Positions 13,361 to 22,915 are shown, counted from the stretch's first letter. The stretch: 64,000 nt of DNA from Sphingomonas aerophila (GCF_014199305.1 NZ_JACIJK010000004.1:248001-312000); one strand, 5' to 3'. Made by a program: numbers and translations. Notes: generated by a model not told the origin, from the letters alone.

Positions 13361-13900
13361 ATGTTGCAAAGCCGTAAGCCTGTTGAGCCGTGGAAGGGGC
13401 AGCCGATCGTGCTGATTGGCTTGATGGGCGTCGGTAAATCCACGGTGGGCCGGCGCCTCGCTGCAAAGCTTCACCTGCCCTTCGCCGACGCGGACACCGA
13501 AATCGAGAAAGCGGCGGGAATGAGCGTCGCGGAAATCTTTGACCGCTTCGGCGAGCCGTATTTCCGCGACGGGGAGCGCCGGGTAATCGCTCGGCTGGTC
13601 GATGGAACCCCCAAGGTGATCGCAACGGGCGGCGGCGCGTTCCTGAACGAGGAAACGCGGCGCCTGATCCTCGAAAACGCTGTCGCAGTCTGGCTGGATG
13701 CCAATCCGCGCGTCCTTGCCGAACGGGTCAGCCGCCGCGACACGCGCCCGCTGTTGCGCGGCAAGAATCCGGTGGAGGTGCTGACCGAACTCGCGCGCGT
13801 CCGTAATCCCATTTACGCGCTCGCGCCTTTTCGCGTGTCGAGCCATAAGGCCCCGCATGAAACAACGGTGGCCGCCATCATGGAGGCGATCGGCGCATGA
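13361..13900 (+). CDS. aroK: shikimate kinase
   Basis: 179 residues. The P-loop G-L-M-G-V-G-K-S-T is at 20-28, the shikimate-binding D-A-D-T near 44, and the A-T-G-G-G-A motif near 88. It phosphorylates shikimate at the 3-hydroxyl using ATP, step five of aromatic amino-acid biosynthesis, in the cytosol. The stop overlaps the start of aroB by four bases (ATGA), so the two are co-translated. The start is 80 bases from the divergent 44-residue gene. Confidence 0.97.
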   Translation: MLQSRKPVEPWKGQPIVLIGLMGVGKSTVGRRLAAKLHLPFADADTEIEKAAGMSVAEIFDRFGEPYFRDGERRVIARLVDGTPKVIATGGGAFLNEETRRLILENAVAVWLDANPRVLAERVSRRDTRPLLRGKNPVEVLTELARVRNPIYALAPFRVSSHKAPHETTVAAIMEAIGA

Positions 13901-14997
13901 ACACGGTTTCTGTTGAACTGGGCGACCGGCGCTATCCCATCCTGATCGAGGCCGGGTTGCTAAGCCGTGCGGCCGAGCACCTTGCGCCATTCGCGCGCGG
14001 GCGGCGGCTGGTGATCGTCACGGACGAGAATGTCCGCCCTCATCTCGCCAAGTTGCAGGAAGCGCTTGGGTCTGCGGCGATCGACAGCGAGTCGATCGTG
14101 CTGCCTCCAGGGGAGCGGACCAAGAGTTGGGCGACGCTGGAGCAGCTTTGCGATCGGCTTCTGCGCCTTGGTATAGAGCGCAGCGACCACATCGTCGCGC
14201 TGGGCGGGGGAGTTATCGGAGACCTGGTCGGCTTTGCCGCGGCGATCCTGAAGCGTGGCTGCGGTTTCGTGCAGATCCCCACAACCTTGCTGGCGCAGGT
14301 GGACAGTTCCGTCGGGGGGAAAACCGCGATCAACAGCACCGCCGGCAAGAACATGATCGGCGCCTTTCACCAGCCCTCACTGGTGCTGATCGACCCCGAC
14401 GTGCTCGACACCCTTCCCGCGCGGGAGGTTCGCGCCGGCTATGCCGAGGTGGTGAAGTATGGGCTGATCGACGACCCGTCCTTCTTTGACTGGTGTGAAG
14501 CCCAGGGGGCAACACTGCTCGCCGGCGATCCGGCCACGCGTGACTATGCGATCGCCCATGCGGTGTCGGCCAAGGCGCGCATCGTTGCTGCGGATGAGCA
14601 TGAAACCAACGGCACCCGCGCGCTATTGAACCTTGGCCACACCTTTGGCCACGCGCTGGAGGCGGAAGCGGGCTTTTCGGACCGGCTCCTTCATGGGGAG
14701 GGCGTTGCCGCAGGATGCGCTCTCGCCTTCGCCTATTCGGTCAGGCGTGGCCTGTGCCCCCAGCCGGACGCGCAGCGCGTCAGCGACCATTTCCGTGAAG
14801 TCGGCCTTCCCGAAGGGCTCGCTTCGTCCGGTGTCGCCGCGACTGGTGCCAAGCTGGTCGAGTTGATGCGCCACGACAAGAAAGCGAGCGGGGGCGTTCT
14901 GCCCTTCCTGCTCGCACGCGGGATCGGCCAAACCTTCCTTGATCGCTCGGTCGATCTGGCCGACGTGGAACGCTTCCTCGACGAACAGCCGCGCTGA
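13897..14997 (+). CDS. aroB: 3-dehydroquinate synthase
   Basis: 366 residues, normal for the family. It shows the NAD-binding G-G-G-V-I-G-D segment near 105, [16 protein letters not shown] with the substrate-contacting residues near 130-145, and zinc ligands of the type seen in N-L-G-H-T-F-G-H-A and L-H-G-E. It converts DAHP to 3-dehydroquinate using NAD and a divalent metal. It overlaps aroK by four bases and is followed by a one-base overlap (TGATG) with a DUF2256 gene. Confidence 0.97.
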   Translation: MNTVSVELGDRRYPILIEAGLLSRAAEHLAPFARGRRLVIVTDENVRPHLAKLQEALGSAAIDSESIVLPPGERTKSWATLEQLCDRLLRLGIERSDHIVALGGGVIGDLVGFAAAILKRGCGFVQIPTTLLAQVDSSVGGKTAINSTAGKNMIGAFHQPSLVLIDPDVLDTLPAREVRAGYAEVVKYGLIDDPSFFDWCEAQGATLLAGDPATRDYAIAHAVSAKARIVAADEHETNGTRALLNLGHTFGHALEAEAGFSDRLLHGEGVAAGCALAFAYSVRRGLCPQPDAQRVSDHFREVGLPEGLASSGVAATGAKLVELMRHDKKASGGVLPFLLARGIGQTFLDRSVDLADVERFLDEQPR

Positions 14998-15137
14998 TGC
15001 CCAATGGCGTCAAAAAGGCCGATCTGCCGACGAAGATCTGCCCAGCCTGCAATCGGCCGTTCACCTGGCGCAAGAAGTGGGCCCGCGACTGGGACCAGGT
15101 GACCTATTGCTCGGATGCGTGCCGCAAGAAGCGCTAG
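14997..15137 (+). CDS. DUF2256-type zinc-binding mini protein
   Basis: 46 residues, [11 protein letters not shown]. It carries two Cys pairs, I-C-P-A-C-N-R-P-F and Y-C-S-D-A-C-R, around W-R-K-K-W-A-R-D-W, the usual DUF2256 arrangement and probably a small zinc ribbon. The ATG shares one base with the aroB stop, so it is probably translated by re-initiation after aroB. DUF2256 proteins have no established function. It converges with the DUF423 gene 7 bases later. Confidence 0.85.
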   Translation: MPNGVKKADLPTKICPACNRPFTWRKKWARDWDQVTYCSDACRKKR

Positions 15138-15144
15138 AGGGCGC

Positions 15145-15474
15145 TCAGCCCTTCAGCCGCCATGCCAGCCACAACCAGCCGGCGATCATCAGCGCACCCC
15201 CCAGCGGCGTGACGGGACCGAGCAAGCGCGGACCTCCAAAAGCCAGCCCGTACAGCGACCCCGCAAACAACGCCGCGCCCACCACGAATAGCCATCCCGG
15301 CCCTGCCGCGCCCAGCCGCAGCGCAACCAGCGCCGCCACGGCATGAACCAGCTGGTAATGTCCGCCGATGCGCAGCAGTTCGGCCGCGCGCGCGCCTGCG
15401 CCATGGGCACCGAAAGCGCCCGCCATGACGGCCACCGCGCCGGACACGGCCGCAAGCACACCCAGCCAGTTCAT
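15145..15474 (-). CDS. DUF423 family small membrane protein
   Basis: 109 residues, almost entirely hydrophobic with four predicted membrane helices. The opening L-A-A-V-S-G-A-V-A-V-M-A-G-A-F-G-A-H-G is the family hallmark, followed by H-Y-Q-L-V-H-A and G-P-V-T-P-L-G-G. The molecular function of DUF423 is unknown. It is the last gene of the cvpA/NifU-like/antiporter/DUF423 set: its start overlaps the antiporter stop by four bases. Confidence 0.9.
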   Translation of the reverse strand: MNWLGVLAAVSGAVAVMAGAFGAHGAGARAAELLRIGGHYQLVHAVAALVALRLGAAGPGWLFVVGAALFAGSLYGLAFGGPRLLGPVTPLGGALMIAGWLWLAWRLKG

Positions 15475-17222
15475 CGTTCCCCAATCCGCGTGTCTGACAC
15501 CATCGTCTTTGCCGCCCGGATATCGCCGCCGTCGCGCTGCACCTTCAACCGCTCGCGATCGCGACGACGATAGCGGTCCTCTACCCGGTCGATCTCCGCG
15601 CCATCCACGCCGACGCTGTCGAGAGCCATGCGCCCCATCTTCACTGCGGACTCAAGCACCTCGCGCACGATGTAGCGCACCGGCGCGTCCTTCAGCTTGA
15701 TCAAGGCACGACGATCGAACGCGCGCACGAACAGGGTCGCGTTCGGGAATGCTTCATGCACCGCGTCCAGCATTTCCGCGTCCAGCTGGTCACCATCCAG
15801 GCAGAAACAGATCAGCTCCGCCTCTGCCGCGCCTGCTTGGCGCAACAGGTCCAGCCGCGTACCGTCGCCATAATAGACCTTGGCCCCGAACTCGTTGGCG
15901 ACATCGATCATCTCGATATCGGTGTCGATCAGCGTCACCGGCACGTCTGACGCGTGCAGCATCTGCGCCACCGTCTGGCCGAACCGACCATAGCCGACGA
16001 TCAGGGCATTGGCCCCGTCGGCCTTGGGCCCGTCTCGCTCTTCGGGGATGCTGTTGACCGGCTCTTCCCGGAACCGCTTGGTCAGCGTCATCAGGAAAGG
16101 CGTGGTTGCCATCGACAGGGTAATTACTGCCCCGAACAGGCTCGCCGCCTGCGGATCGATCAGCCCACCGGTCGCGGCCTGACCGAACAACACGAACCCG
16201 AACTCACCGCCCTGGCTCAGCAACAGCCCCAGCGCGAAGGCCTGGCGCCACTTCATCCGAAAGGCGAGGCCGATCGCGGTAATCACGGCAGTCTTGGTCA
16301 GGATCAGCGCCGCCGCCACGCCCAGGACGAACAAGGGGCGCTGCGCGATCACCGGCAGTTTCAGGCTCATGCCGACCGCAAGGAAGAAAAGCCCGAGCAG
16401 GATGGAGCGAAACGGCTCCACATCCGCCTCGATCTCGTGCCGATAAGGCGTGTCGGCAAGCATCACGCCAGCCACGAAAGCACCGAGCGCGGCGGACAAC
16501 CCGAAGGTTTCCATCACGGCCGCTGCGGCGATCACCGCGAACAGGCCGGCAAAGACGAACAGCTCGCGCTCGCCCAGCCGTCCGATCAGCCGGAACAACG
16601 GGCGCAAAACGAACCGGCCCGCCAGCACCAGCCCCGCCACAGCCAGCACGGTGTACAAGCCCAGCAGCCACCCCGGCGGCGCGTTCGCTTCTGCGGGCCG
16701 GCGCGACAGGGCAGCGACAATCGTGATTAGCGGAACGATCGACAGATCCTGGAACAGCAGGATCGAAAAGGCGCGCTCACCAAAGGGCGTCCGCAGCCGT
16801 CCCGCCGACTGCAGCATCGGCAGCACCTGAGCGGTCGACGACAGACCGAGCGGCAGCCCAAGCGCCAGCGCCGCAGCCGGTGAAAAGCCCGCCAGCCATA
16901 CAAAGCCCGCAACCGCCAGCCCGCAGCACGCTACCTGCAGCAGACCAAGGCCGAAAATGTCTTCCTTCAGCTTCCAAAGCCGGCTTGGGTTCAGCTCCAA
17001 CCCGACCAGGAACAGCAGCAGCGTGATGCCGAGCTCCGCAAAGCCCATCTTCGATTCGGCACCGCCGACCAGGCCGAGCACATGCGGGCCGACCGCTGCA
17101 CCAGCCACGAGGTAGCCCAGCGTCGCACCCAGCCCCAGCCGGCGGAACAACAACACACAAACGAGCCCGAACCCGAGCAGGATCACGCCGTCGCGCAACA
17201 GCGAAACCGACTCGTGCTCCAT
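15471..17222 (-). CDS. CPA2-family cation:proton antiporter (KefB/KefC-like)
   Basis: 583 residues. The N-terminal ~385 residues form about 12 membrane helices of the Na+/H+ exchanger fold, and the C-terminal ~170 residues form a RCK/TrkA-N nucleotide-binding domain (N-A-L-I-V-G-Y-G-R-F-G-Q, then D-T-D-I-E-M-I). This is the KefB/KefC layout: K+ efflux in exchange for H+, gated by nucleotide or glutathione adducts. Ion specificity cannot be read from the sequence. Start at 17222 because its ATG overlaps the stop of the NifU-like gene (TGATG). An upstream extension lies inside that gene and is rejected. Confidence 0.9.
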   Translation of the reverse strand: MEHESVSLLRDGVILLGFGLVCVLLFRRLGLGATLGYLVAGAAVGPHVLGLVGGAESKMGFAELGITLLLFLVGLELNPSRLWKLKEDIFGLGLLQVACCGLAVAGFVWLAGFSPAAALALGLPLGLSSTAQVLPMLQSAGRLRTPFGERAFSILLFQDLSIVPLITIVAALSRRPAEANAPPGWLLGLYTVLAVAGLVLAGRFVLRPLFRLIGRLGERELFVFAGLFAVIAAAAVMETFGLSAALGAFVAGVMLADTPYRHEIEADVEPFRSILLGLFFLAVGMSLKLPVIAQRPLFVLGVAAALILTKTAVITAIGLAFRMKWRQAFALGLLLSQGGEFGFVLFGQAATGGLIDPQAASLFGAVITLSMATTPFLMTLTKRFREEPVNSIPEERDGPKADGANALIVGYGRFGQTVAQMLHASDVPVTLIDTDIEMIDVANEFGAKVYYGDGTRLDLLRQAGAAEAELICFCLDGDQLDAEMLDAVHEAFPNATLFVRAFDRRALIKLKDAPVRYIVREVLESAVKMGRMALDSVGVDGAEIDRVEDRYRRRDRERLKVQRDGGDIRAAKTMVSDTRIGER

Positions 17223-17671
17223 CAGGCTGTCACGACCGCATGATCGCCGTGCCGCGCAGCCTCTCGCGCCGCTTCCGCAGCGGCCTCGAACGCGAGGCGG
17301 ATGGAGGGATGCCGCGCGGCATAGTGTCGCGCCGGTGCCAGCACAGCAAGGCCGGGCCAATCGGGCGCATCGCCCTCACCTGCAAGCCATGCGGTCAGCG
17401 CATCGCGAGCCGCCTCCAGTTCCTCCGCGCTCTTGCCGAGAATGTTCGCCGCCAGCAGCGATGCCGATGCTTGGCCGAGCGCGCAGGCGCGAACCAGCAG
17501 CCCAACTTCAGCGACCCGGCCGTCAGGACCAAGGTTCACGTCGACCGTGACCCGGCTGCCGCAGACCGGCGACCGCTTCTCACTGGAGGCCGCTGGCGTC
17601 ACCAGTCGCTCATGAAACGGGATGGACGCCGCCAGACGCAGGATGTCCTGGTTATAAAGCGCGCTGCTCAT
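17222..17671 (-). CDS. NifU/IscU-like iron-sulphur cluster scaffold protein
   Basis: 149 residues from the ATG at 17671 (M-S-S-A-L-Y-N). It resembles the IscU/NifU N-terminal scaffold domain, with Cys37 (S-P-V-C-G-S-R) and Cys72 (R-A-C-A-L-G-Q-A-S) matching the first two cluster ligands. The third Cys of classical IscU is not obvious, as in several alphaproteobacterial versions. It may assemble or carry Fe-S clusters. It overlaps cvpA by four bases and the antiporter by one, so the set is translationally coupled. Confidence 0.8.
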   Translation of the reverse strand: MSSALYNQDILRLAASIPFHERLVTPAASSEKRSPVCGSRVTVDVNLGPDGRVAEVGLLVRACALGQASASLLAANILGKSAEELEAARDALTAWLAGEGDAPDWPGLAVLAPARHYAARHPSIRLAFEAAAEAAREAARHGDHAVVTA

Positions 17672-18228
17672 TCCGCGGCTCCCACAGCATTGTTCGTGTC
17701 CGGCGTCCGCGCCCCGAAAACAGGCTGACCGCGACGCCGGCGATCCACGAAGTCGGCAATCCCCGCGCTGGTCGCGTTGAGCAGCGGATAGGTCCGGCTC
17801 CCTGTCATCCATGCCGGCCGCCGTGCCGAGCCGCCGCGCGTCGTGTCCACCACGAGTGCCACCAGAAGAAACGCCAGGCTGCACAGGATCAGGCCTTTTA
17901 ACGCGCCGAACCCGAAGCCCAGCCCCCGATCAAGCGGCCCGAGCACGCTGGTCCTTGTCCGCGCCCCGATCGCCCGCGCGACCAGGCGGCCAAAGAAGTA
18001 CGTGAAGCCCGCGATCAGGACAAAGGCGAGTACTGCCGCCCCGGATGCCGTGCCCACAAAGCGGGTCAGCGCCTGGCTGATCGGGATGTGGAACAGTTTC
18101 AGGGCGGCCGTGATCGCGACCCAGGCGAACAGCGACAGCACCTCGGTAACAAAACCACGAACAAAGCCGAGGATCGCAGCGCCCCCGACAGCGAGCAAAA
18201 CAACCATGTCGAGTGCGGTCAGCGCCAT
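17668..18228 (-). CDS. cvpA: CvpA family membrane protein
   Basis: 186 residues with four membrane helices in the first ~125 residues and a Pro/Arg-rich cytosolic tail. The pattern D-M-V-V-L-L, then R-G-F-V-T-E, then L-G-P-L-D-R-G-L-G-F-G-F-G-A-L-K-G is characteristic of CvpA. The name comes from colicin V production in E. coli; in the wider family a role in envelope homeostasis is suspected. It is the first gene of the minus-strand operon leading to the antiporter. The NUDIX gene starts divergently 84 bases away. Confidence 0.9.
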   Translation of the reverse strand: MALTALDMVVLLAVGGAAILGFVRGFVTEVLSLFAWVAITAALKLFHIPISQALTRFVGTASGAAVLAFVLIAGFTYFFGRLVARAIGARTRTSVLGPLDRGLGFGFGALKGLILCSLAFLLVALVVDTTRGGSARRPAWMTGSRTYPLLNATSAGIADFVDRRRRGQPVFGARTPDTNNAVGAAE

Positions 18229-18312
18229 GGTCCTGCGAATAGGGCTGCTGACCGTTTTTCGCTAGTCCCGACCATGCTGGCGGGCTCCGGCCAGGGCCAA
18301 TAGAAGGCACGC

Positions 18313-18777
18313 ATGAGCTTCTGGCGACCGTCGCCCGTCATCCGGACAAAGGTGCTCGCGCTGATCTGGCGTGGTCCGGCCTTGCTGCTCGGCCCGGTAT
18401 GCGATGACAGGTCGATCCTGGTCGGCCTGCGCCCGCTTGGCGGTACGATCGAGTTCGGCGAAACGCGGGAAGAAGCACTACGCAGGGAGTTGCGCGAAGA
18501 GCTCGGGTGTGAGGCGAGCTTCGATGGCCCTTGGCACACCATTGAGAACATCTTTGTTCATGGCGATGCGACGGGCCACGAATATCTGTTCGCGATTAAC
18601 ACGGCCCTGGCCGACCCTGATCTTTATACGCGGAAGCACGTTCTCTATCACGACGGCAGCGGACGCCAGATCGCGCGCTGGGCTAAGCCGGACGAGCTGC
18701 CGCCTGGGGTCAACCTGTACCCATCCGGGTTGGCCGCCGCGCTGAGCGCCCGGCTTCAGCCGCGCCCCAGCATATAG
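18313..18777 (+). CDS. NUDIX hydrolase
   Basis: 154 residues. The Nudix box is complete: G-G-T-I-E-F-G-E, seven residues, R-E-L-R-E-E-L-G-C. It lies near residues 43-65. Outside the box I cannot match a substrate class; such enzymes hydrolyse nucleoside diphosphate derivatives. The gene converges with radA and the two stop regions overlap by 22 bases. The start M-S-F-W-R-P is the first ATG after the cvpA promoter region. Confidence 0.9.
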   Translation: MSFWRPSPVIRTKVLALIWRGPALLLGPVCDDRSILVGLRPLGGTIEFGETREEALRRELREELGCEASFDGPWHTIENIFVHGDATGHEYLFAINTALADPDLYTRKHVLYHDGSGRQIARWAKPDELPPGVNLYPSGLAAALSARLQPRPSI

Positions 18778-20129
18778 TCCACGAACTGCACCAGCGTCCG
18801 AAAACCCGACAAGCGCAGGTCACCACCATCGCTCGTCATGGCGGAGGGGACCAGCGCCCGCTCAAACCCCAGCTTGGCCGCTTCCTTGAAGCGTAGCGGC
18901 CCATGCGCCACCGCGCGCACTTCGCCTGACAGCGCGATCTCGCCGAATGCCACCGCATCGGCCGGCACCGGACGCTCCGACAGCGCCGATACCAGCGCCG
19001 CCGCAACCGCCAGGTCCGCCGCCGGGTCCTGCACCTTGTACCCGCCCGCGACGTTCAAATAGACTTCGGCTGCGGAGAAGGAGAGCCCGCACCGCGCCTC
19101 CAGCACCGCCAACACCATCGCAAGCCGGCCTGCGTCCCAGCCGACCACCGATCGCCTCGGCGTCGCGCCGCTGGCCAGTCGTACCACCAGCGCCTGTATC
19201 TCCACCAGCACCGGCCGCGTCCCTTCCAGTGCTGGGAACACGGTAGCGCCGGTAATCCCCTCCTCGCGGTGCGTCAGGAACAGCGCAGAAGGGTTGGCGA
19301 CCTCCGTCAACCCTTCGGCGACCATCGAGAACACGCCGATCTCGTCCGTTCCCCCGAACCGGTTCTTGATCGCGCGCAGGATGCGGTATTGGTGGCTGCG
19401 CTCTCCTTCAAAGGACAGCACGGTATCCACCATGTGCTCGAGCACGCGCGGCCCGGCGATGCTGCCGTCCTTGGTCACATGCCCGACCAGCACCAGCGCG
19501 GTGCCGCGCTCCTTGGCGAAGCGGATCAGCTCCTGCGACGACGCACGCACCTGGCTGACGGTGCCGGGCGCGCCTTCGATCAGGTCCGAATGCATGGTCT
19601 GGATCGAATCGATCACCAGCAGCGCAGGCGGCCGCCCGGTGGACAGCGTCGTCAGGATGTCCCGCGTGGAGGTCGCGCTCGCCAATTGCACGGGCGCCGA
19701 TCCCAGCCCCAGCCGCCGCGCGCGCAACCGCACCTGGTCCGCCGCTTCCTCACCCGAGACATAAGCGACCGACAGCCCCGCGCTCGCCATCCGCGCCGCC
19801 GCCTGGAGCAGCAGCGTCGACTTTCCGATACCGGGATCACCCCCGATCAGCGTCGCGGATCCTTCCACGAAGCCGCCGCCCAGCGCACGGTCCAGCTCCG
19901 CGATCCCGGTCGAAATGCGATCGGGAAGCGTCACCTCCGCGTCCAGCCCGACAAGCTGGATGGAGCGCCCGCCGCCCTGCAGATTGTGCTTGGCCTGGAA
20001 CGGCGTCACCACCGCCGCCGCTTCCTCGACCAGCGTATTCCATTCCTGGCAGTCGACACACTGCCCCTGCCAGCGTGACGACACCGACCCGCAGGACTGA
20101 CAGACATAGCGTTTTTGCGGCTTGGCCAT
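18756..20129 (-). CDS. radA: DNA repair protein RadA
   Basis: 457 residues from the ATG at 20129 (M-A-K-P-Q-K-R-Y). An N-terminal C4 zinc finger (C-Q-S-C-G and C-V-D-C) is followed by a RecA-like ATPase with Walker A G-G-D-P-G-I-G-K-S-T, the RadA-specific K-N-R-F-G motif, and a C-terminal Lon-protease-like domain. RadA drives branch migration in recombination-dependent repair. The frame is open upstream to 20357 but overlaps the neighbouring GST gene and is not used. Confidence 0.96.
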   Translation of the reverse strand: MAKPQKRYVCQSCGSVSSRWQGQCVDCQEWNTLVEEAAAVVTPFQAKHNLQGGGRSIQLVGLDAEVTLPDRISTGIAELDRALGGGFVEGSATLIGGDPGIGKSTLLLQAAARMASAGLSVAYVSGEEAADQVRLRARRLGLGSAPVQLASATSTRDILTTLSTGRPPALLVIDSIQTMHSDLIEGAPGTVSQVRASSQELIRFAKERGTALVLVGHVTKDGSIAGPRVLEHMVDTVLSFEGERSHQYRILRAIKNRFGGTDEIGVFSMVAEGLTEVANPSALFLTHREEGITGATVFPALEGTRPVLVEIQALVVRLASGATPRRSVVGWDAGRLAMVLAVLEARCGLSFSAAEVYLNVAGGYKVQDPAADLAVAAALVSALSERPVPADAVAFGEIALSGEVRAVAHGPLRFKEAAKLGFERALVPSAMTSDGGDLRLSGFRTLVQFVDYMLGRG

Positions 20130-20161
20130 GACCGCGATGTAGCGGAACAGGTCGGGAACGA

Positions 20162-20872
20162 CTAGCCCCTGTTCGGCCTTTCGGGAATGTGAAGGCCACG
20201 CTGCACCGCCGGCCTTTCCAGGACGCGGTCCAGCCAATCGCCCAGGCGGCCGAACTCGCCAAACCCGACCAGTCCGGTATCGTGGTCCAGCTTTCGCATC
20301 GCTCGCACCCAGCCCATGCAGGCTATGTCGGCGATCGAATAGTCGCCCGCGATCCATTCCCGTCCCGCCAGTTGCCCGTCGAGCACGTCCAGCAGGCGAC
20401 GCGTTTCTTCGGCGTAGCGGTCGCGCGGCCGCTTATCTTCCCAATCCTTGCCACCCATCGCCGCGAAGAAGTTGAGCTGCCCCGCCATCGGGCCAAGGCC
20501 ACCGACCTGCCACCATACCCAGGTCAGCACCTGCGCACGCCCCGCGGGGTCGGACGGGATCAGCCGCCCCGCCTTGTCTGCGAGGTAGGTCAGGATCGCC
20601 CCACTCTCCCACGCGGCGAAGGGCTGCCCGCCCGGCCCGTTAGGGTCCAGGATCGCGGGGATCTTGCCATTCGGGTTGAGCGACAGGAATTCGGCACTTT
20701 TCTGGTCGTTCTGGCCGAAGTCGACCAGATGGGCCTCGTAAGGCAGTTCCAGCTCTTCCAGCGCGATCGATACCTTGACACCGTTGGGCGTTGGCAGGCC
20801 GTAATATTGGATGCGGTCGGGATGCGTCGCCGGCCAGCGCCGGGTGACGGGAAAGGTTGCCAGGTCGGTCAT
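20162..20872 (-). CDS. glutathione S-transferase family protein (YghU/Nu-class-like)
   Basis: 236 residues from the ATG at 20872. A thioredoxin-like N-terminal half has I-Q-Y-Y-G-L-P-T-P-N-G-V-K-V-S (glutathione site region), cis-Pro N-G-K-I-P-A-I and E-S-G-A-I. A helical C-terminal half follows with W-W-Q-V-G-G-L-G-P-M. That layout and the N-terminal extension resemble the disulfide-reductase-like Nu-class enzymes YghU/YfcG. It reduces or conjugates with glutathione; the natural substrate is unknown. It ends 33 bases before the start of radA and diverges from the glycosyltransferase at 20968. Confidence 0.88.
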   Translation of the reverse strand: MTDLATFPVTRRWPATHPDRIQYYGLPTPNGVKVSIALEELELPYEAHLVDFGQNDQKSAEFLSLNPNGKIPAILDPNGPGGQPFAAWESGAILTYLADKAGRLIPSDPAGRAQVLTWVWWQVGGLGPMAGQLNFFAAMGGKDWEDKRPRDRYAEETRRLLDVLDGQLAGREWIAGDYSIADIACMGWVRAMRKLDHDTGLVGFGEFGRLGDWLDRVLERPAVQRGLHIPERPNRG

Positions 20873-20967
20873 GGGGGCACGCTCCTCTGTGGCTCCGGGT
20901 AGGCAATGGTTACGCCCGTCCGGGCACGGTGGCCAGCCGCCTCGGCGCGCGCTACAGCGCCTCCCCC

Positions 20968-22137
20968 ATGCAGCGGCCCCCAACCGACGAAGCTCTCCGC
21001 GTCGCCCTGTTCAGCGGCAACTACAACTATGTTCGCGATGGCGCGAACCAGGCGTTGAACCTGCTTGTCGGCTATCTGCTGGACCACGGGATCGCGGTGC
21101 GGATCTATTCGCCGACAGTCGTGAAGCCCGCGTTCCCCCCCACGGGCGATCTGGTCAGTGTGCCGGCTTTGTCGCTCCCATTCGGGCGCGGCGAGTACAA
21201 GCTGGCGCGCGGCCTCCCCCCCCACATCCGTAGCGATCTCGATGCCTTCGCGCCTAATCTGGTGCATGTGTCCGCACCCGAACTGCTCGGCCACCGTGCG
21301 GTTGCCTATGCCCGCGCGCACGGGGCGGCAGCGGTGGCGTCGCTTCATACGCGCTTCGAAACATATCCCCGTTACTATGGCCTGCGCTTTGCGGAGCCCC
21401 TGCTGATCGCCGGGCTGAAGCGCTTCTATGACCGGTTCGACCGGGTCCTCGTGCCGGGCCCCAGCATTGCCGCGCTGCTGGCCGACTGGGGCGTCACCGC
21501 GCCCACCTCTATCTGGTCGCGCGGCATCGACCATGATCGCTTCACCCCTTCACGGCGCAGTTTCGAATGGCGCCGCTCCCTCGGGATCGAGGACGGCGAC
21601 ACGGCAGTCGGCTTCCTTGGCCGGCTGGTGAAGGAAAAAGGCCTCGACATCTTCGCCAGGGTCGTCGCGGAACTCAAGCGACGCAATGTCCGCCACAAGG
21701 TGCTCGTTATTGGCGAAGGGCCGGCGCGGGAATGGTTCGCCGCGCAAGCACCCGAGGCGATCTTTGCCGGTTTCCAGTCGGGCGACGATCTCGGCCGCGC
21801 CGTTGCCTCCATGGACGTGTTCTTCAACCCGTCCGTGACCGAGACGTTCGGCAACGTCACGACGGAGGCGATGGCGGCCGGGGTTCCCGTCGTGGCCGCG
21901 CGCGCGACCGGTGCCGTCGATCTGGTGGTTGAGGGGGAAACCGGTTTTCTCGTCCAGCCCACCAACGTCGGCGCCTATGCCGACGCGATCGGCCGCATCG
22001 TGGCAGAGCCACTGCTGCGCGAACAACTCGGCGCGGCCGGCCACCGCCGGGCGCTCTCCTATCGCTGGGACACGGCCAATGCGGCGGTGCTGCAGGCCTA
22101 TCGGGAGGTGATGGCGAACCGTGAGGTGCCCGCCTGA
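20968..22137 (+). CDS. GT4-family glycosyltransferase (mannosyltransferase-like)
   Basis: 389 residues. The start M-Q-R-P-P-T-D-E at 20968 avoids an extension that would overlap the GST promoter. Two Rossmann domains are present (GT-B fold): the N-terminal domain has the G-A-N-Q-A-L-N-L acceptor loop. The C-terminal domain has F-L-G-R-L-V-K-E-K-G, then F-N-P-S-V-T-E-T-F-G-N-V-T-T-E-A-M-A, the E-x7-E signature of nucleotide-sugar binding. It resembles GDP-mannose-dependent alpha-mannosyltransferases that act on glycolipids. Donor and acceptor are inferred. It stands alone and converges with the CinA-like gene. Confidence 0.88.
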   Translation: MQRPPTDEALRVALFSGNYNYVRDGANQALNLLVGYLLDHGIAVRIYSPTVVKPAFPPTGDLVSVPALSLPFGRGEYKLARGLPPHIRSDLDAFAPNLVHVSAPELLGHRAVAYARAHGAAAVASLHTRFETYPRYYGLRFAEPLLIAGLKRFYDRFDRVLVPGPSIAALLADWGVTAPTSIWSRGIDHDRFTPSRRSFEWRRSLGIEDGDTAVGFLGRLVKEKGLDIFARVVAELKRRNVRHKVLVIGEGPAREWFAAQAPEAIFAGFQSGDDLGRAVASMDVFFNPSVTETFGNVTTEAMAAGVPVVAARATGAVDLVVEGETGFLVQPTNVGAYADAIGRIVAEPLLREQLGAAGHRRALSYRWDTANAAVLQAYREVMANREVPA

Positions 22138-22153
22138 TCCAGGCTCTCGCGGG

Positions 22154-22915
22154 TCAGATGCCTCCGGCAGTAACCGCGTAACCTGCCTGCTCCAGCCCGG
22201 CCGTCAGATCGCTGAGGCATGCATCGACCAGGGCCTGATCCGGGCTCCTCACGACGAAGTTCGCGCCTGTGCGCCCGTCGCGAAAGAAAGGATAGCTGCC
22301 GATCGCGACGCCTGGATACGCCTTCTCCGTCCGGCGCAACAGGTCCGCGACTTCGCTTTCCGCGACCCAGCCGCCGACCGTCGCAGAGATCACCGGCTGC
22401 CCTCCTTCTAGCGTGCCGGTCAGCGCATCCAGCATGCCTGCGGTGATATGCGGCACGCCTGCCATAATGAAGATGTTCTGCCAGCGGATGCCCGGCGCGC
22501 CGGACACCCTGTTCTCGATCAGTGTTGCGCCCTCGGGCACGCGCGCCATCCGCGCCCGCGCTTCAGTCAGCCCGCCCCGGCTCTCGTAATAACGCTCCAG
22601 CGTGGCGACTGCGTCAGGATGGTGCACGACCGGCACGCCCAGCGCGGCGGCGATCGCATCCACAGTGATGTCGTCGTGAGTCGGCCCGATGCCACCCGTG
22701 GTGAACAGGTAATCGTTGCGCGCCCGCAGGATGTTAACCGCCTCCGCGATCGCTTCCGCCCGGTCCGGCACCACCCGCACCTCGGCGAGCCGGATACCCT
22801 GGACGTTGAGCCAACTCGCAAGTTGAGCGATGTTCTTGTCCTGCGTTCGGCCGGACAGGATCTCGTCGCCGATCACCACCAGCGCGGCGGTCCAGATGCG
22901 TTGCTCGCTCATCAT
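22154..22915 (-). CDS. CinA-like molybdopterin-binding domain protein (no deamidase domain)
   Basis: 253 residues. The MoaB/Mog-type fold is clear: V-I-G-D-E-I-L-S-G-R-T-Q-D near residue 15, then T-T-G-G-I-G-P-T-H-D-D-I-T near 72, then V-P-E-G-A and M-A-G-V-P. This is the COG1058 half of CinA, which in full-length enzymes acts as an ADP-ribose pyrophosphatase. The C-terminal nicotinamide-mononucleotide deamidase domain is absent, a common stand-alone form in alphaproteobacteria. Two adjacent ATGs open the gene (22915 and 22912). It is divergent from map, 49 bases away. Confidence 0.88.
   Translation of the reverse strand: MMSEQRIWTAALVVIGDEILSGRTQDKNIAQLASWLNVQGIRLAEVRVVPDRAEAIAEAVNILRARNDYLFTTGGIGPTHDDITVDAIAAALGVPVVHHPDAVATLERYYESRGGLTEARARMARVPEGATLIENRVSGAPGIRWQNIFIMAGVPHITAGMLDALTGTLEGGQPVISATVGGWVAESEVADLLRRTEKAYPGVAIGSYPFFRDGRTGANFVVRSPDQALVDACLSDLTAGLEQAGYAVTAGGI

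Noticed and set aside
11345..13990. 881-residue open frame
   Set aside because: The upstream part is antisense to aroK and the start of aroB; only the part from the TTG at 13162 with a signal peptide is kept.
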